The notes under the pieces are model-generated. The model searched no databases. It was given only the letters and a program-made list of their open reading frames with translations, and was not told the origin of the DNA. 64,000 bases of DNA from Leucobacter sp. 7(1) (GTDB taxonomy: Bacteria > Actinomycetota > Actinomycetes > Actinomycetales > Microbacteriaceae). Position numbers and translations under genes: made by a program. The stretch spans positions 115,551 to 179,550 of the forward strand of contig NZ_FUID01000002.1 in the NCBI RefSeq assembly GCF_900163635.1. The letters run 5' to 3'. Each line of letters begins with the position of its first letter. Within the stretch, counting starts at the first letter, position 1. Of this stretch, positions 35,797 through 44,598 are shown in pieces.

Positions 35797-37374
35797 TTAG
35801 TCGTCCCGGCAGACTGTCCCTTCCGAGGGCAGCTCACCGTCGAGCAGGAATTGAGTCACCGCAGTATCGATACAGCTGGAGCGCCCCGAATACGACGCCG
35901 CGTGTCCTTGACCGTCCAGAGTCAGAAGCCGGGCGTTGCCAAGTTCCTCAACGAGCGCCTGTGCGTAGGGGTAGGGGGTCGCGTGGTCACCCGTGATCCC
36001 GATCACAAGGATCGGCTCGGCGTCCGGTGCGTCAAAACTGAAGGTGTCGGTGATGTCGAGCCCGCTCTCCGGCAGGGTGTAGCAGGTGATATCGACAAAC
36101 GGGGCCAGCACGTCATCAGTGATCTCGGGGCCACCGAGCAAGCGCGGCACCCCGGTCTTCCGAATGTGTTCGAGCAGGCCTGGCACATCTGGCTCGATCG
36201 GGAACGAGTGACAGGAGATGATCGACATCGCGAGATCCACCGTGCCATCCGAGTCTGTGAGCGGCGACCCGAGCTCGTCGACCGCCTCTTGATCGCCGAA
36301 CAGTGCAAGCGCGATCTGGTCGAGCACCCGCCCCCGCTCGAAATGGCTCGCGTAGAGGGTACTCGTGAGGATCGCCCTCAGCGCTGAGCCGTTTATCTGG
36401 ATGCCGTCGCTGGCCACGAGGGGATCCTCATCTAGCTGGTTCAGCACTGTCAGCAGCGATTCTTCGTCCACGAACGGGCAGACCTCGACCTCGTCCTTGT
36501 ACGCGGTGCGGCATGACGTGGCGAGCGCGACGGTCGCGTTCGCGATCGCGACATGCTGATCGAAGGTGTGGATCAGGTTGGCCCACTGCGCGTTTTCCGC
36601 GCTGTCGAGCACCATTCGCCCCACACGCTCGGGGAAGAGCGTGGAGTACGTGGCCCCGAGCATGGTGCCGTAGGAGTACCCGAGGTAGTCGAGGCGCTCG
36701 GCCCCCATGAGGCTCCGCAGCAGTTCCATGTCGCGCGCCACCTGGCTTGTGCCCATTGTGTGCGCGATGGGGTTGTCGGCGATACAGCTCGCCATCTGCA
36801 CGACCGGCAGCTCGGATCCGGCGCCGTCGCAGTCAAGCGGCGTACTGTCCCCGACGCCGCGGGGGTCAAAACCGAGCAGATCGTAGCGTTCCATGACCTC
36901 ATCGAACCCCGGGGAGAGTGGCATGCCGATCGTGTAATCGACTCCGCGCTCACCTGGACCGCCCGGGTTCCCAAACAGGGTGCCGAGCGGTTGTGCCCCC
37001 GTTGCGGGGACGTGCACGATCGCGAGTTCAATCCGATCCGCGTCCGCTGGATCCTCCCAGTCGAACGGGGCAATGACGGTGCCACAGCGAATCGACTTCG
37101 GCGCGACGTCCGCGTCTTTCAGCGCCGCGGCTGTGCCCGCGTCCAGGCCGTCATCCGCGGTGCAATCGCGCCAGGTCACCTCCTGTGCGTAAACGTCCGG
37201 AAATGCTGCGGCCTGCTGCGCGGCGACGTCAGCCGGCGAGTCGGAGGCAGCGGTGCCCCCGCCGCCTCCGGTACCCGTCGCGCACCCGGTGCAGACAAGC
37301 ACGGCGGCGAGCGCCGCTCCGCCAATACGGCGCGTCAAACGCCTCATGCCCGTGCGTACCGCTGAGTGTGCCAT
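35797..37374 (-). CDS. Secreted TAP-type alpha/beta-hydrolase (tripeptidyl aminopeptidase family)
   Basis: 525 residues from ATG 37374, chosen because TACGAT (37382-37387) ends seven bases upstream. Lipoprotein signal with VCTGC (Cys31). Alpha/beta-hydrolase elements are the oxyanion segment NPGGPGERGVDY, the nucleophile elbow GYSYGTMLGA, a catalytic Asp region GITGDHATPY and His in DGQGHAASYSG. The C-terminal TAP domain has paired cysteines (SSCIDTA, TVCRDD). Relatives cleave N-terminal tripeptides outside the cell; this could feed the peptide importers of the window, though its substrate is not proven. Confidence 0.85.
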   Translation of the reverse strand: MAHSAVRTGMRRLTRRIGGAALAAVLVCTGCATGTGGGGGTAASDSPADVAAQQAAAFPDVYAQEVTWRDCTADDGLDAGTAAALKDADVAPKSIRCGTVIAPFDWEDPADADRIELAIVHVPATGAQPLGTLFGNPGGPGERGVDYTIGMPLSPGFDEVMERYDLLGFDPRGVGDSTPLDCDGAGSELPVVQMASCIADNPIAHTMGTSQVARDMELLRSLMGAERLDYLGYSYGTMLGATYSTLFPERVGRMVLDSAENAQWANLIHTFDQHVAIANATVALATSCRTAYKDEVEVCPFVDEESLLTVLNQLDEDPLVASDGIQINGSALRAILTSTLYASHFERGRVLDQIALALFGDQEAVDELGSPLTDSDGTVDLAMSIISCHSFPIEPDVPGLLEHIRKTGVPRLLGGPEITDDVLAPFVDITCYTLPESGLDITDTFSFDAPDAEPILVIGITGDHATPYPYAQALVEELGNARLLTLDGQGHAASYSGRSSCIDTAVTQFLLDGELPSEGTVCRDD

Positions 37375-37381
37375 GTGCAGC

Positions 37382-37387
37382 ATCGTA
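37382..37387 (-). promoter_or_regulatory. -10 box of the TAP-type hydrolase gene
   Basis: TACGAT on the minus strand, seven bases before ATG 37374. The matching -35 position falls inside the large hairpin 37389-37450. Confidence 0.5.
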
Positions 37388-37388
37388 T

Positions 37389-37450
37389 CCCGCCGCTGGC
37401 ATGCCGGTGCCCCCGAGTCCGTTCGGGGGCACCGGCATGCCAGCGGCGGG
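37389..37450. terminator. 28-bp perfect inverted repeat after the ammonia-lyase gene
   Basis: Arms 37389-37416 and 37423-37450 are exact reverse complements with a 6-base loop, beginning 6 bases after the lyase stop. No T run follows. It is unusually long for an actinobacterial terminator and overlaps the expected -35 region of the next gene. Confidence 0.8.
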
Positions 37451-37456
37451 CCGGTG

Positions 37457-39112
37457 CTAGGCGCGCCCGGCTTCTGCCTCCGTGACTGCGCGCTGCAGCG
37501 CTCCGGTGCGCACAAGCTCGATCGCGGCGCGCACGCGTGGGTACATGACAACGTCCTGTGTGAGGAAGTCGACGTGCCCGCCGTCGGAGGTCGGCGTTGC
37601 GCGGATGAGCTCCAGCGCCGCGCGGCTCGCCGTGGAGAGCGCGTCCCGCGATTTCCCGCTCTGCTGCAGGCGCAGTTCAAGTGCCTGCGCGGCGAGCAAC
37701 AGCTCGATCCCGATGACGGCCTGCACGTTTGCGGCGACCTGCCGGGCGTGCCGGCCTGCGTTGTTCGCCATCGACACGTGATCCTCTTGATTCGCGCTCG
37801 TTGGAATCGAGTCGACACTATCGGGATGCGCCAGCGTTTTGCAGTCCGAAACCAGCGCCGCGGCGAGGTACTGCGGCAGCATGTAGCCGCAGTCCATCCC
37901 GACCTTCTCACTATCGACGAGCATCTCGGGCAGGCCGCGGTTGAGCGATCCATCAGTCAATCGGAACAACCGACGCTCCGCGATGTTTGCGATTTCCGTC
38001 GCGCCGATGGAGATGAAATCCGAGGCGAATGCCACGTACTCAGCGTGGAAGTTGCCACCGGAGACTGCCTTCAGGGTGCGGGTGTCGGGCAGCTCAGGGA
38101 AGACAAGCGGGTTGTCAGTCGCCGCATTAATCTCCGTTTCAATGATCCCCCGGGCAAAGGAGAGCGTGTCTTTCACGGGGCCGAGCACCTGCGGCGTGCA
38201 GCGCAGCGAGTACGCATCCTGCGGGGGCTGCCGCACCGGATCCGTGTGCTCGTTGCCATCGATGAACTCACTGTCCGCGAGCAGCTCGCGGATCCGCGCT
38301 GCCACCGCGATTTGCCCTGCGTGTCCGCGCGCCTCGTGTAGCTGCGGGAGAAACGCGTCGCCGAACCCACACATCGCTTCGATCGACATCGCCGCGGTGA
38401 TCTGAGCGGCCTCTAACGCGGTCTCGACGTCCGCGAGCGCGAGCGCCGCTTGCGCGGTCGAGAACGAGGTCCCGTTGAGGAGCGCCAGGCCCTCCTTCGG
38501 CCCGAGCACGATCCGCTCGATCCCGGCCTCACGCATCGCCACCACTCCGGAAACGATCTGCCCGTTCAGGTGCGCTTCGCCTGATTCTTCCTCCCGGTCC
38601 TCCCCCGCGGCGCGCGTCAACACGATGGCGAGGTGCGCCAGCGGAATCAGATCCCCACTTGCGCCAAGCGATCCGAACTCGGGAACCGCCGGGAGTACCC
38701 CCTTGTCCATCATCTCGAGTAGCCGATCCAGCAACTCGGGCCGGCAGGCGGAGTGGCCTCTCGCCAAGCTCGCGGCGCGGATGAACATCGCCCCGCGCAC
38801 AACTTCCTCGTCCAGGTAGCGGCCGATCCCACCCGCGTTCGAGATGATCAAGCGACGCGACAACTCCGCAGCGTCTTCCACACTGTCGAACGCTTGTTTG
38901 CCGGCCAGCGACCCAAAGCCCGTGTTGATGCTGTAGATCGGCTCGACTTTCTCGCCCGAGCGCATGCGGTCGGAGATAGCCGAGACCCACGCCTCGCTCG
39001 CCTGCATCCGTCCCGTTGCCGCCACCGAGGGCCGCGCGGGCACGCGGTCGCGGGTCGCGGCGAGGAAATCCTCAAGCGTCAGCGTGTTGTCGCCGAGTTC
39101 AATTGCATTCAC
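37457..39112 (-). CDS. MIO-type ammonia-lyase of the HAL/PAL family (substrate uncertain)
   Basis: 551 residues from GTG 39112 (GAAAGGAC upstream). The family removes ammonia from histidine or aromatic amino acids to give the arylacrylate. The MIO prosthetic group forms from Ala-Ser-Gly 151-153 in GSLGASGDLIPLAH; catalytic Tyr60 is in YSINTGFG. YSLRC and TSANQEDHVSM match bacterial histidine ammonia-lyase. However, the position of the substrate-selecting His (HAL has SHAAGIG) is Asn92 here (SNAGGIG). It is last in an operon with an amino acid importer, and no urocanate hydratase or imidazolonepropionase gene is nearby. Calling it hutH would be premature. Confidence 0.85.
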   Translation of the reverse strand: MNAIELGDNTLTLEDFLAATRDRVPARPSVAATGRMQASEAWVSAISDRMRSGEKVEPIYSINTGFGSLAGKQAFDSVEDAAELSRRLIISNAGGIGRYLDEEVVRGAMFIRAASLARGHSACRPELLDRLLEMMDKGVLPAVPEFGSLGASGDLIPLAHLAIVLTRAAGEDREEESGEAHLNGQIVSGVVAMREAGIERIVLGPKEGLALLNGTSFSTAQAALALADVETALEAAQITAAMSIEAMCGFGDAFLPQLHEARGHAGQIAVAARIRELLADSEFIDGNEHTDPVRQPPQDAYSLRCTPQVLGPVKDTLSFARGIIETEINAATDNPLVFPELPDTRTLKAVSGGNFHAEYVAFASDFISIGATEIANIAERRLFRLTDGSLNRGLPEMLVDSEKVGMDCGYMLPQYLAAALVSDCKTLAHPDSVDSIPTSANQEDHVSMANNAGRHARQVAANVQAVIGIELLLAAQALELRLQQSGKSRDALSTASRAALELIRATPTSDGGHVDFLTQDVVMYPRVRAAIELVRTGALQRAVTEAEAGRA

Positions 39113-39149
39113 GTCCAGTCCTTTCGTGTGGCGGGGATTCCCGGCCTGC

Positions 39150-39929
39150 TCAGAGCACTTTCGCGAGGAACGACTTCGTCCGCTCGTGTTTCGGATCCAC
39201 CATGATCTCGCGGGGGTCACCGCTCTCCACCAGATACCCGTCTGCCATGAAGTGGACCACATCCGCAACGTCTCGCGCAAAGCCCATCTCGTGCGTCACG
39301 ACGATCATTGTCATGCCGCCGTGTGCGAGGTCTTTCATGACGTCGAGCACTTCCCCAACAAGCTCGGGATCGAGCGCTGAGGTGGGCTCGTCAAACAGCA
39401 TGAGTGCCGGATCCATCGCGAGTGCGCGGGCGATCGCGACGCGCTGCTGTTGGCCTCCCGACAGCTGCCCCGGGTAGTGCCCCTCGCGGCCGCGCAGGCC
39501 AACTTTCGCGAGCAGGTCCATCCCGAGTTCCACCGCCTGCGCCCGTTTCATTCCCTTGACCACTATGGGCCCCTCGGTGATGTTTTGCAGCGCGGTTCGG
39601 TGCGGGAAGAGGTTGAAGGACTGAAATACCATCCCGATATTGGCGCGACGCTTCGCGATCTCGCTGCTGCGGAGCTCGTGTAATTTGGACCCGCTCCGGC
39701 GGTAGCCGACCCGTTCGCCGTCGACCCACATCTCCCCCGCGTCGAGCTTTTCGAGGTGATTGATGCATCGGAGAAAGGTGCTCTTCCCGGATCCGGATGG
39801 GCCGAGCAAGCAGGCAACTTTCCCCCGTTCGACCTCGAGCGAGATCCCCTTGAGTACTTCAACCTTGCCGAACTTCTTGTGTACTTCGATGGCCTCGAAC
39901 ATGGGGCGCTCCTGGGGTACCGCATTCAT
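39150..39929 (-). CDS. Polar amino acid ABC transporter ATP-binding protein
   Basis: 259 residues of the GlnQ/HisP type. Motifs are Walker [12 protein letters not shown]-loop [10 protein letters not shown], signature LSGGQQQR, Walker [16 protein letters not shown] and switch [14 protein letters not shown]. It overlaps the permease stop by 4 bp (ATGA). It drives import of an amino acid that, from gene order, should be the lyase substrate. Confidence 0.94.
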   Translation of the reverse strand: MNAVPQERPMFEAIEVHKKFGKVEVLKGISLEVERGKVACLLGPSGSGKSTFLRCINHLEKLDAGEMWVDGERVGYRRSGSKLHELRSSEIAKRRANIGMVFQSFNLFPHRTALQNITEGPIVVKGMKRAQAVELGMDLLAKVGLRGREGHYPGQLSGGQQQRVAIARALAMDPALMLFDEPTSALDPELVGEVLDVMKDLAHGGMTMIVVTHEMGFARDVADVVHFMADGYLVESGDPREIMVDPKHERTKSFLAKVL

Positions 39930-40891
39930 GACATTCTCCCGACGTGCTGCACGGCCTCATCGTCGACGATGAGCTCCCCGATCTCGACAGGTCGGGTGAC
40001 GGTGTCGAGCTTTGGCTTGCGTTCGCGAGTGACACGACCAGCCTGGAATCCCTTGCCGTAGTGCCGTTCGATGTAGTACTGGATCACCGAGAGGATCGCG
40101 GTGATGAAGAGGTACCAGATCGCGGCAACGATCAAGAGCGGGATCGTCTCGAAGGTGCGCGCGTAGATCAGCGAGGCCGAGGTGAGCAGATCCGCGTACC
40201 CAATGACCAAGACCAGGGCGGTGTTCTTCAGCATCCCAATCGTCTCGTTGCCCGTCGGGGGGATGATGATCCGCATGGCCTGCGGGAGGACCACGCGCGA
40301 CATCGTCTGGAGCCGGGTCATACCGATTGCCTCGGCCGCCTCCGTCTGCCCCTTCGGAACCGAGAGGAGGCCAGCACGCACGATCTCGCTCATATAGGCG
40401 GCCTCGTTGAGCGCGAGCCCCAAGATCGCCGCGGAAAACGGGGTGATCAGTGAGTTGGTGTCGATCGCGAACAGCTCGGGGCCAAACGGCACCCCGAGCG
40501 CCACCACCGGGAACAGCGCTGAGAGGAAAAACCAGAGCAGTAGCTGCACAAGCAGTGGCGTGCCCCGGAAAAACCAGGAGTACATCCACGCGGCCCCCGA
40601 GATGATCTTGTTCGGTGAGAGCCGTGCCACGGCGAGCACGATGCCGAGCAGGATCCCTATCGTCATCGAGATGACTGTCAGCATGAGCGTACGTCCCAGG
40701 CCACTCATGATCGAGGGGTTGAACATGTACTTGCCCACAACGTCCCACTGGAATCTGGGGTTTGTGAAAATCGTGTAGACCGTTGCGACCGCGATGATCG
40801 CGATCACGATGATGGCGATCCAGCGCCCCGAGTGCCGACTCTCGACAACGGTGAGCGCCTCGCGCGGTGCCGCGGGTGCAGCTGCGTTCAT
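39926..40891 (-). CDS. Polar amino acid ABC transporter permease
   Basis: 321 residues, a single HisM/GlnP-type subunit that would act as a homodimer because only one permease gene is present. First membrane segment [18 protein letters not shown], then the amino-acid-permease core with [20 protein letters not shown] (the EAA loop) and five segments. A C-terminal cytoplasmic tail of about 45 residues is longer than usual. It follows the binding-protein gene after 27 bp. Confidence 0.93.
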   Translation of the reverse strand: MNAAAPAAPREALTVVESRHSGRWIAIIVIAIIAVATVYTIFTNPRFQWDVVGKYMFNPSIMSGLGRTLMLTVISMTIGILLGIVLAVARLSPNKIISGAAWMYSWFFRGTPLLVQLLLWFFLSALFPVVALGVPFGPELFAIDTNSLITPFSAAILGLALNEAAYMSEIVRAGLLSVPKGQTEAAEAIGMTRLQTMSRVVLPQAMRIIIPPTGNETIGMLKNTALVLVIGYADLLTSASLIYARTFETIPLLIVAAIWYLFITAILSVIQYYIERHYGKGFQAGRVTRERKPKLDTVTRPVEIGELIVDDEAVQHVGRMS

Positions 40892-40918
40892 GGTGAGTGT
40901 CCCTGTGTGAGGAGGCGG

Positions 40919-41836
40919 TTAGTGGGTCGACCCGTTGGTGACGAACTTCTCGATCGCAGCGTCGCTCTGCCCGTACTCGGCGAGGATCTCGTCGTAGCTC
41001 CCGTCGGCCCGGATCTGCTCAAGCGCCTGCGTGAACGCTTCCATGAGTTGTTCCGAGCCCTTCGGGAAGACGATGCCGAACGGGCCATCCATACGGAACG
41101 GCGGCGTGATCGCGAGGGCGTCGTTGCTCGTCTGGGCGATGTAGCCACCCGTGGAGTAGCCGAGCACCACGGCCTCGACGCGGCCGTTCTGCAGTGCCAG
41201 GACCGCCTCGTTCTGACCGGGGAAGACTGTGTGGTCGACGGCGTCCTTGCCCTCCGCGACGCACTCCTCGCTCTGAGTATCGGTGAGCTCAGCACCGGTG
41301 GTGCCCTTCACCCCGCCCACGGTGATTCCGCAGAGATCGGTGATTGTGGTGATGCTCTTCGGGTTCTCCTTGGTCGTCAAGATTGCCTCGCCGTTCATGA
41401 AGTAGTCGAGGAAGTCGACCTGCTTCTGCCGCTCCAGCGTGTCAGACATTGCCGACATGGCGAGGTCGTAGCGCTTCGCCGCGAGCCCGGGCACGATCGA
41501 ATCGAAGGGCACGTTGTTGAACACGATGGGGACACCGATCTGTTCCTCGATGGCGTCGGCGAGGTCTCGATCCAGGCCGATCACCGTTTCGTTGTCCTCG
41601 TCGTAGTACTCAAACGGCGGGTAGCCGATGTAGCTCGCGGCATTCAGCTCGCCGGCCTGCTGTACGGCTTCGGGGAGCTTGTCGTAGAGGGGTGCGTCGG
41701 TGTTGACCTCAGCGGCGGACTGTGTGGATTCACCACCCTCCGCGGTGCCACCGCCACTCGAGCACGCTGCGGTGAAGAAAAGCGCGGGGGCGATCAGGGC
41801 CGCGGCCGCAATCCGAACGGATGAAGACGTACGCAT
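40919..41836 (-). CDS. Amino acid ABC transporter substrate-binding lipoprotein
   Basis: 305 residues, bacterial solute-binding family 3. Lipoprotein signal with FTAAC (Cys25) and a Gly/Ser/Glu linker. The fold signature YPPFEYYDEDNETVIGLDRDLA is interrupted nowhere (about 70-92). Two extra cysteines (DLCGITV, SEECVAEG) could form the disulfide typical of this family. It is first in the operon, downstream of a 10-bp inverted repeat. Ligand not deducible, but an aromatic or imidazole amino acid is suggested by the lyase encoded in the same operon. Confidence 0.92.
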   Translation of the reverse strand: MRTSSSVRIAAAALIAPALFFTAACSSGGGTAEGGESTQSAAEVNTDAPLYDKLPEAVQQAGELNAASYIGYPPFEYYDEDNETVIGLDRDLADAIEEQIGVPIVFNNVPFDSIVPGLAAKRYDLAMSAMSDTLERQKQVDFLDYFMNGEAILTTKENPKSITTITDLCGITVGGVKGTTGAELTDTQSEECVAEGKDAVDHTVFPGQNEAVLALQNGRVEAVVLGYSTGGYIAQTSNDALAITPPFRMDGPFGIVFPKGSEQLMEAFTQALEQIRADGSYDEILAEYGQSDAAIEKFVTNGSTH

Positions 41837-41974
41837 GGGAGCTCCTTTGCTGGTGCGTGGCGGACCTGTTGGCCCGGTTTCTTCGCGAGTTTCACGGCCG
41901 GGCTACTCTGCCCTGGGTGACCGCTGATCCGGCGAATGCTCCCACTGTAGGGGCGAGCATTCACGGGCAGAATA

Positions 41975-41999
41975 GGCATTCTCAACGTCTGAGAATGCC
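41975..41999. promoter_or_regulatory. 10-bp perfect inverted repeat, candidate operator of the transporter/lyase operon
   Basis: GGCATTCTCA (41975-41984) and TGAGAATGCC (41990-41999) flank a 5-base centre, 139 bases upstream of the binding-protein start. Size and symmetry fit a dimeric HTH repressor or activator. The half-site differs from the IclR-like sites at 47033 and 50412, so another regulator may act here. It also lies 95 bases past the P450 stop and could be a hairpin ending that gene. Confidence 0.55.
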
Positions 42000-42093
42000 C
42001 AGGCTGCGCGTCAGTAGTCTGGGATGCCAGACGTCGATTCGGGCCCGGAGTGCTCCACCCCAGCCCGACCGCACAGACTGCAGCACGACGACG

Positions 42094-43296
42094 CTACGCC
42101 GCGCGCACCTCGACAGGCAGGCTCTCGTAGCCGCACAGCGTCGTATGGATGAACGGCCGCGGCTCGCCAACGAACTCCACCCGTTTCACTCGCTTCGCAA
42201 AGGTTGTCAACAGTACGTCCATCTCGAGCCTGGAGATAGGTTGTCCGACACACTGGTGAATCCCCATCCCGAAGGTCAGGTGTCCCGACGCATCACGGTC
42301 GATGTCAAACTCGTGCGCGTTCGGCCCCCACTTCTCCTCGTCTCGATTCGCGGACCCGAGGAACAGCAACACCTTCGTTTCGGCGGGCAGCTCGACGCCG
42401 CCGATCTCCGTATCCCGGCTCGTCGTGCGATAGAAGGACTGGAACGGAGAATCGAAACGGAATGCCTCGTCGATGGCGAACTTCATGAGGCGTGGATTTT
42501 CGTGCACGCGAGCGTACTGTTCGGGATACTGCGCGAGCCACCGGAGTGTGTTGCCCAGGGCGATGATCGTCGTATCCAGCCCCGCCGAGAGCATCGCACG
42601 AACGAGCAGCGTCGCTTCTTCCGGCGGCACATTACCGGCATCGGCTTCGCGCCAGATCCCGGCGCCCATCCCCTCCGGGTCGAGGTTCTCGCGACGGCAC
42701 GCTTCCAAGACCCAGTCGTACGTTCCCTCCCCCGCACTCAGGTGCTCCTGCGCCACCTCGTTCTGCGGTCCGAAGGTCGCGAAGTTCGCGGCCCCTTGAG
42801 CGATGAGATTTGCCTCCCGCCCCTCGCGTGGGATGCCAACGGCATCAGCGAAGACGCGAATGGGGTACACCTGAGAAAAATCGGTCACCGCGTCGAACGT
42901 TCCCTGATCCAGCACACGCGTCACGAGCTCGTCTGCAAACTCCTGGAACCCGGCGCGGAGTTTCCGCATCTCCCGCGGATTGATCACCGCGTTCATGGCA
43001 TCGCGCATTCGGGTGTGCACGGGCGGATCTACCTCAAGAATGCCCGGCTGTCGACGCGGAGGCACCCTATGGATGTTAATTTCCCCCACACCCGCCCCAG
43101 AGATAAATGTGCGCCAGTCTTCGAGGATCTCCCGCACCTCCGCGTCGCGCCCGAACGCGGGTACCCCGTATTGCGACAACCAGGCGGTCGGACCCGCCGC
43201 GCGGAGCCGGGTAAAGAACGGGTGCGGATCGGCGAGTGTCTCCCGCGCGTACGGATCGTCCGCGAGCTCGGGGACGGCGATGTTCGAAGCAATCAT
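42094..43296 (-). CDS. Cytochrome P450, CYP199-like
   Basis: 400 residues from ATG 43296 (AGAGAGGAC upstream), soluble bacterial class. Conserved parts are the I-helix AGLDTT (238-243), ExxR as EAFR (277-280), the Arg partner in FYRTTSRD and the haem loop FGMGIHQCVG with Cys349. The stretch from the I-helix to the haem loop closely resembles, from memory, CYP199A enzymes that oxidise para-substituted benzoates and cinnamates (for example 4-methoxybenzoate demethylation). It is divergent from a PDR-type reductase gene, its probable electron donor. Substrate inferred only by family. Confidence 0.87.
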   Translation of the reverse strand: MIASNIAVPELADDPYARETLADPHPFFTRLRAAGPTAWLSQYGVPAFGRDAEVREILEDWRTFISGAGVGEINIHRVPPRRQPGILEVDPPVHTRMRDAMNAVINPREMRKLRAGFQEFADELVTRVLDQGTFDAVTDFSQVYPIRVFADAVGIPREGREANLIAQGAANFATFGPQNEVAQEHLSAGEGTYDWVLEACRRENLDPEGMGAGIWREADAGNVPPEEATLLVRAMLSAGLDTTIIALGNTLRWLAQYPEQYARVHENPRLMKFAIDEAFRFDSPFQSFYRTTSRDTEIGGVELPAETKVLLFLGSANRDEEKWGPNAHEFDIDRDASGHLTFGMGIHQCVGQPISRLEMDVLLTTFAKRVKRVEFVGEPRPFIHTTLCGYESLPVEVRAA

Positions 43297-43331
43297 GGGC
43301 TGAGATGTCCTCTCTCTGGTGCGTGGTTGCC

Positions 43332-43347
43332 CCGAGGCTAGCCTCGG
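43332..43347. promoter_or_regulatory. 16-bp perfect palindrome in the P450/reductase divergent promoter region
   Basis: CCGAGGCTAGCCTCGG reads the same on both strands and lies 36 bases upstream of the P450 start. It is a candidate operator shared by the divergent pair. Confidence 0.45.
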
Positions 43348-43495
43348 CTCCAGCACCCGTCCGAGCGCCCGTCTCACCCTGCGAGAACGACGGTTGGCAC
43401 CGTGCGTCTGCGAGCGATTCACTCGTCAATCACCGGGACTCAGTGGCGCAGCCGCGCAGCCCCGATCCGCCGCTCCCGAACGCCCAGGAGGCACC

Positions 43496-44554
43496 GTGCC
43501 CGCGAATCTCAGCTCCCGCTCACCGTCGAGCACCCTCCCACCCGGCTTCGTGTCGGCGCGGGTGCTCGACAGGCAAGCCCTCACCCCGCAAGTGACTGCG
43601 TTTCGGCTCCGGCTTGACACCCAGGGCATCCCGTTTCACACGACCGCTGGATCACACGTGGAGGTTCTGCTTGATCTAGGTGCCGGCGATGAGGTGCGTC
43701 ACTATTCGGTGTGCGCGGCGGATGGTCCGGAAATCACGATCGCGGTGTTGCGTGAGGAAGCCGGTCGCGGCGGCTCGCGACACCTGCACGAGTCGGTCCA
43801 CCCAGGCACAGAGTTGCGGGTACGCGGTCCCCGCAATACGTTCCCGTATCGCGCCTCCGGCCCCGCGTATTTCGTGGCCGGAGGGATCGGCATCACACCG
43901 TTTCTCACGATGATTGCCGAGGCAGACGCCGCGGGCATCGACTGGCAACTGCTCTACCTCGGGAAACACCGTGAGCTTATGGCCTACACCGCGGGGCTCG
44001 CCGCCCACGGCGACCGAGTCACGCTCTGGGATAGCGCCTCCCGCGGCCGTGCAGACGTCGCCGGGGCACTCCGCGCACTGCCACACGAGACAACGATCTA
44101 CGCGTGCGGGCCAGAGTCGTTGCAACACGCCCTCCGCGAGGCGGCCGCAGCGACCGGGCACGTCATTGTCATTGAAGACTTCGACGCGGGGAAAACCGCG
44201 GACACCTCCGGCACTGCAGACACCGCTGGCCCCTCCGATGCCCCGTTGCCCGGGTCCGACAGTGCGGTGAGCGCGGACGGCCGCCCCTCGCTGCCGTTCA
44301 CGGTCGAGCTCGCGGACGGCAGCGAAATCGATGTCGCCGCAGATGAGAGCATCCTTGACGCCCTCAACCAGGCGGGCTTTCGGGCACTGAGCTCCTGCAA
44401 GCGGGGCACCTGTGGGACCTGCGAAACTCCGATTCTCGAGGGCACCGCGGACCACCGCGACAGCGTCCTCTCCGCGGAGGAACGGGACGCAAACGAAACC
44501 ATGATGATCTGCGTGTCCCGAGCCTGCGGTTCCCGGATCACCCTCGACCTATGA
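43496..44554 (+). CDS. PDR/VanB-type oxidoreductase: ferredoxin reductase fused to 2Fe-2S ferredoxin
   Basis: 352 residues from GTG 43496 (AGGAGG five bases upstream). The order is that of phthalate dioxygenase reductases: flavin-binding barrel with RHYSVC (about 65-70), NAD-binding domain with GGIGITPF and YACGPESL, a Ser/Ala/Pro-rich linker of about 40 residues, and a C-terminal plant-type ferredoxin with CKRGTCGTC plus a distal Cys (MMICVSRAC). It would pass electrons from NAD(P)H to the adjacent P450. The linker is longer than in classical PDR proteins. Confidence 0.9.
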   Translation: MPANLSSRSPSSTLPPGFVSARVLDRQALTPQVTAFRLRLDTQGIPFHTTAGSHVEVLLDLGAGDEVRHYSVCAADGPEITIAVLREEAGRGGSRHLHESVHPGTELRVRGPRNTFPYRASGPAYFVAGGIGITPFLTMIAEADAAGIDWQLLYLGKHRELMAYTAGLAAHGDRVTLWDSASRGRADVAGALRALPHETTIYACGPESLQHALREAAAATGHVIVIEDFDAGKTADTSGTADTAGPSDAPLPGSDSAVSADGRPSLPFTVELADGSEIDVAADESILDALNQAGFRALSSCKRGTCGTCETPILEGTADHRDSVLSAEERDANETMMICVSRACGSRITLDL

Positions 44555-44598
44555 CAGTCTCCGGACGGACGGCACTGCCCGAGCACGGGCAGTGCCAC

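Noticed and set aside
37389..37450. Insertion-sequence inverted repeats
   Set aside because: The arms are only 6 bp apart, with no transposase or target duplication; a hairpin is the simpler reading.
37457..39112. Canonical hut operon
   Set aside because: No urocanate hydratase, imidazolonepropionase or formiminoglutamate genes within the window, and a key selectivity residue differs from histidase.
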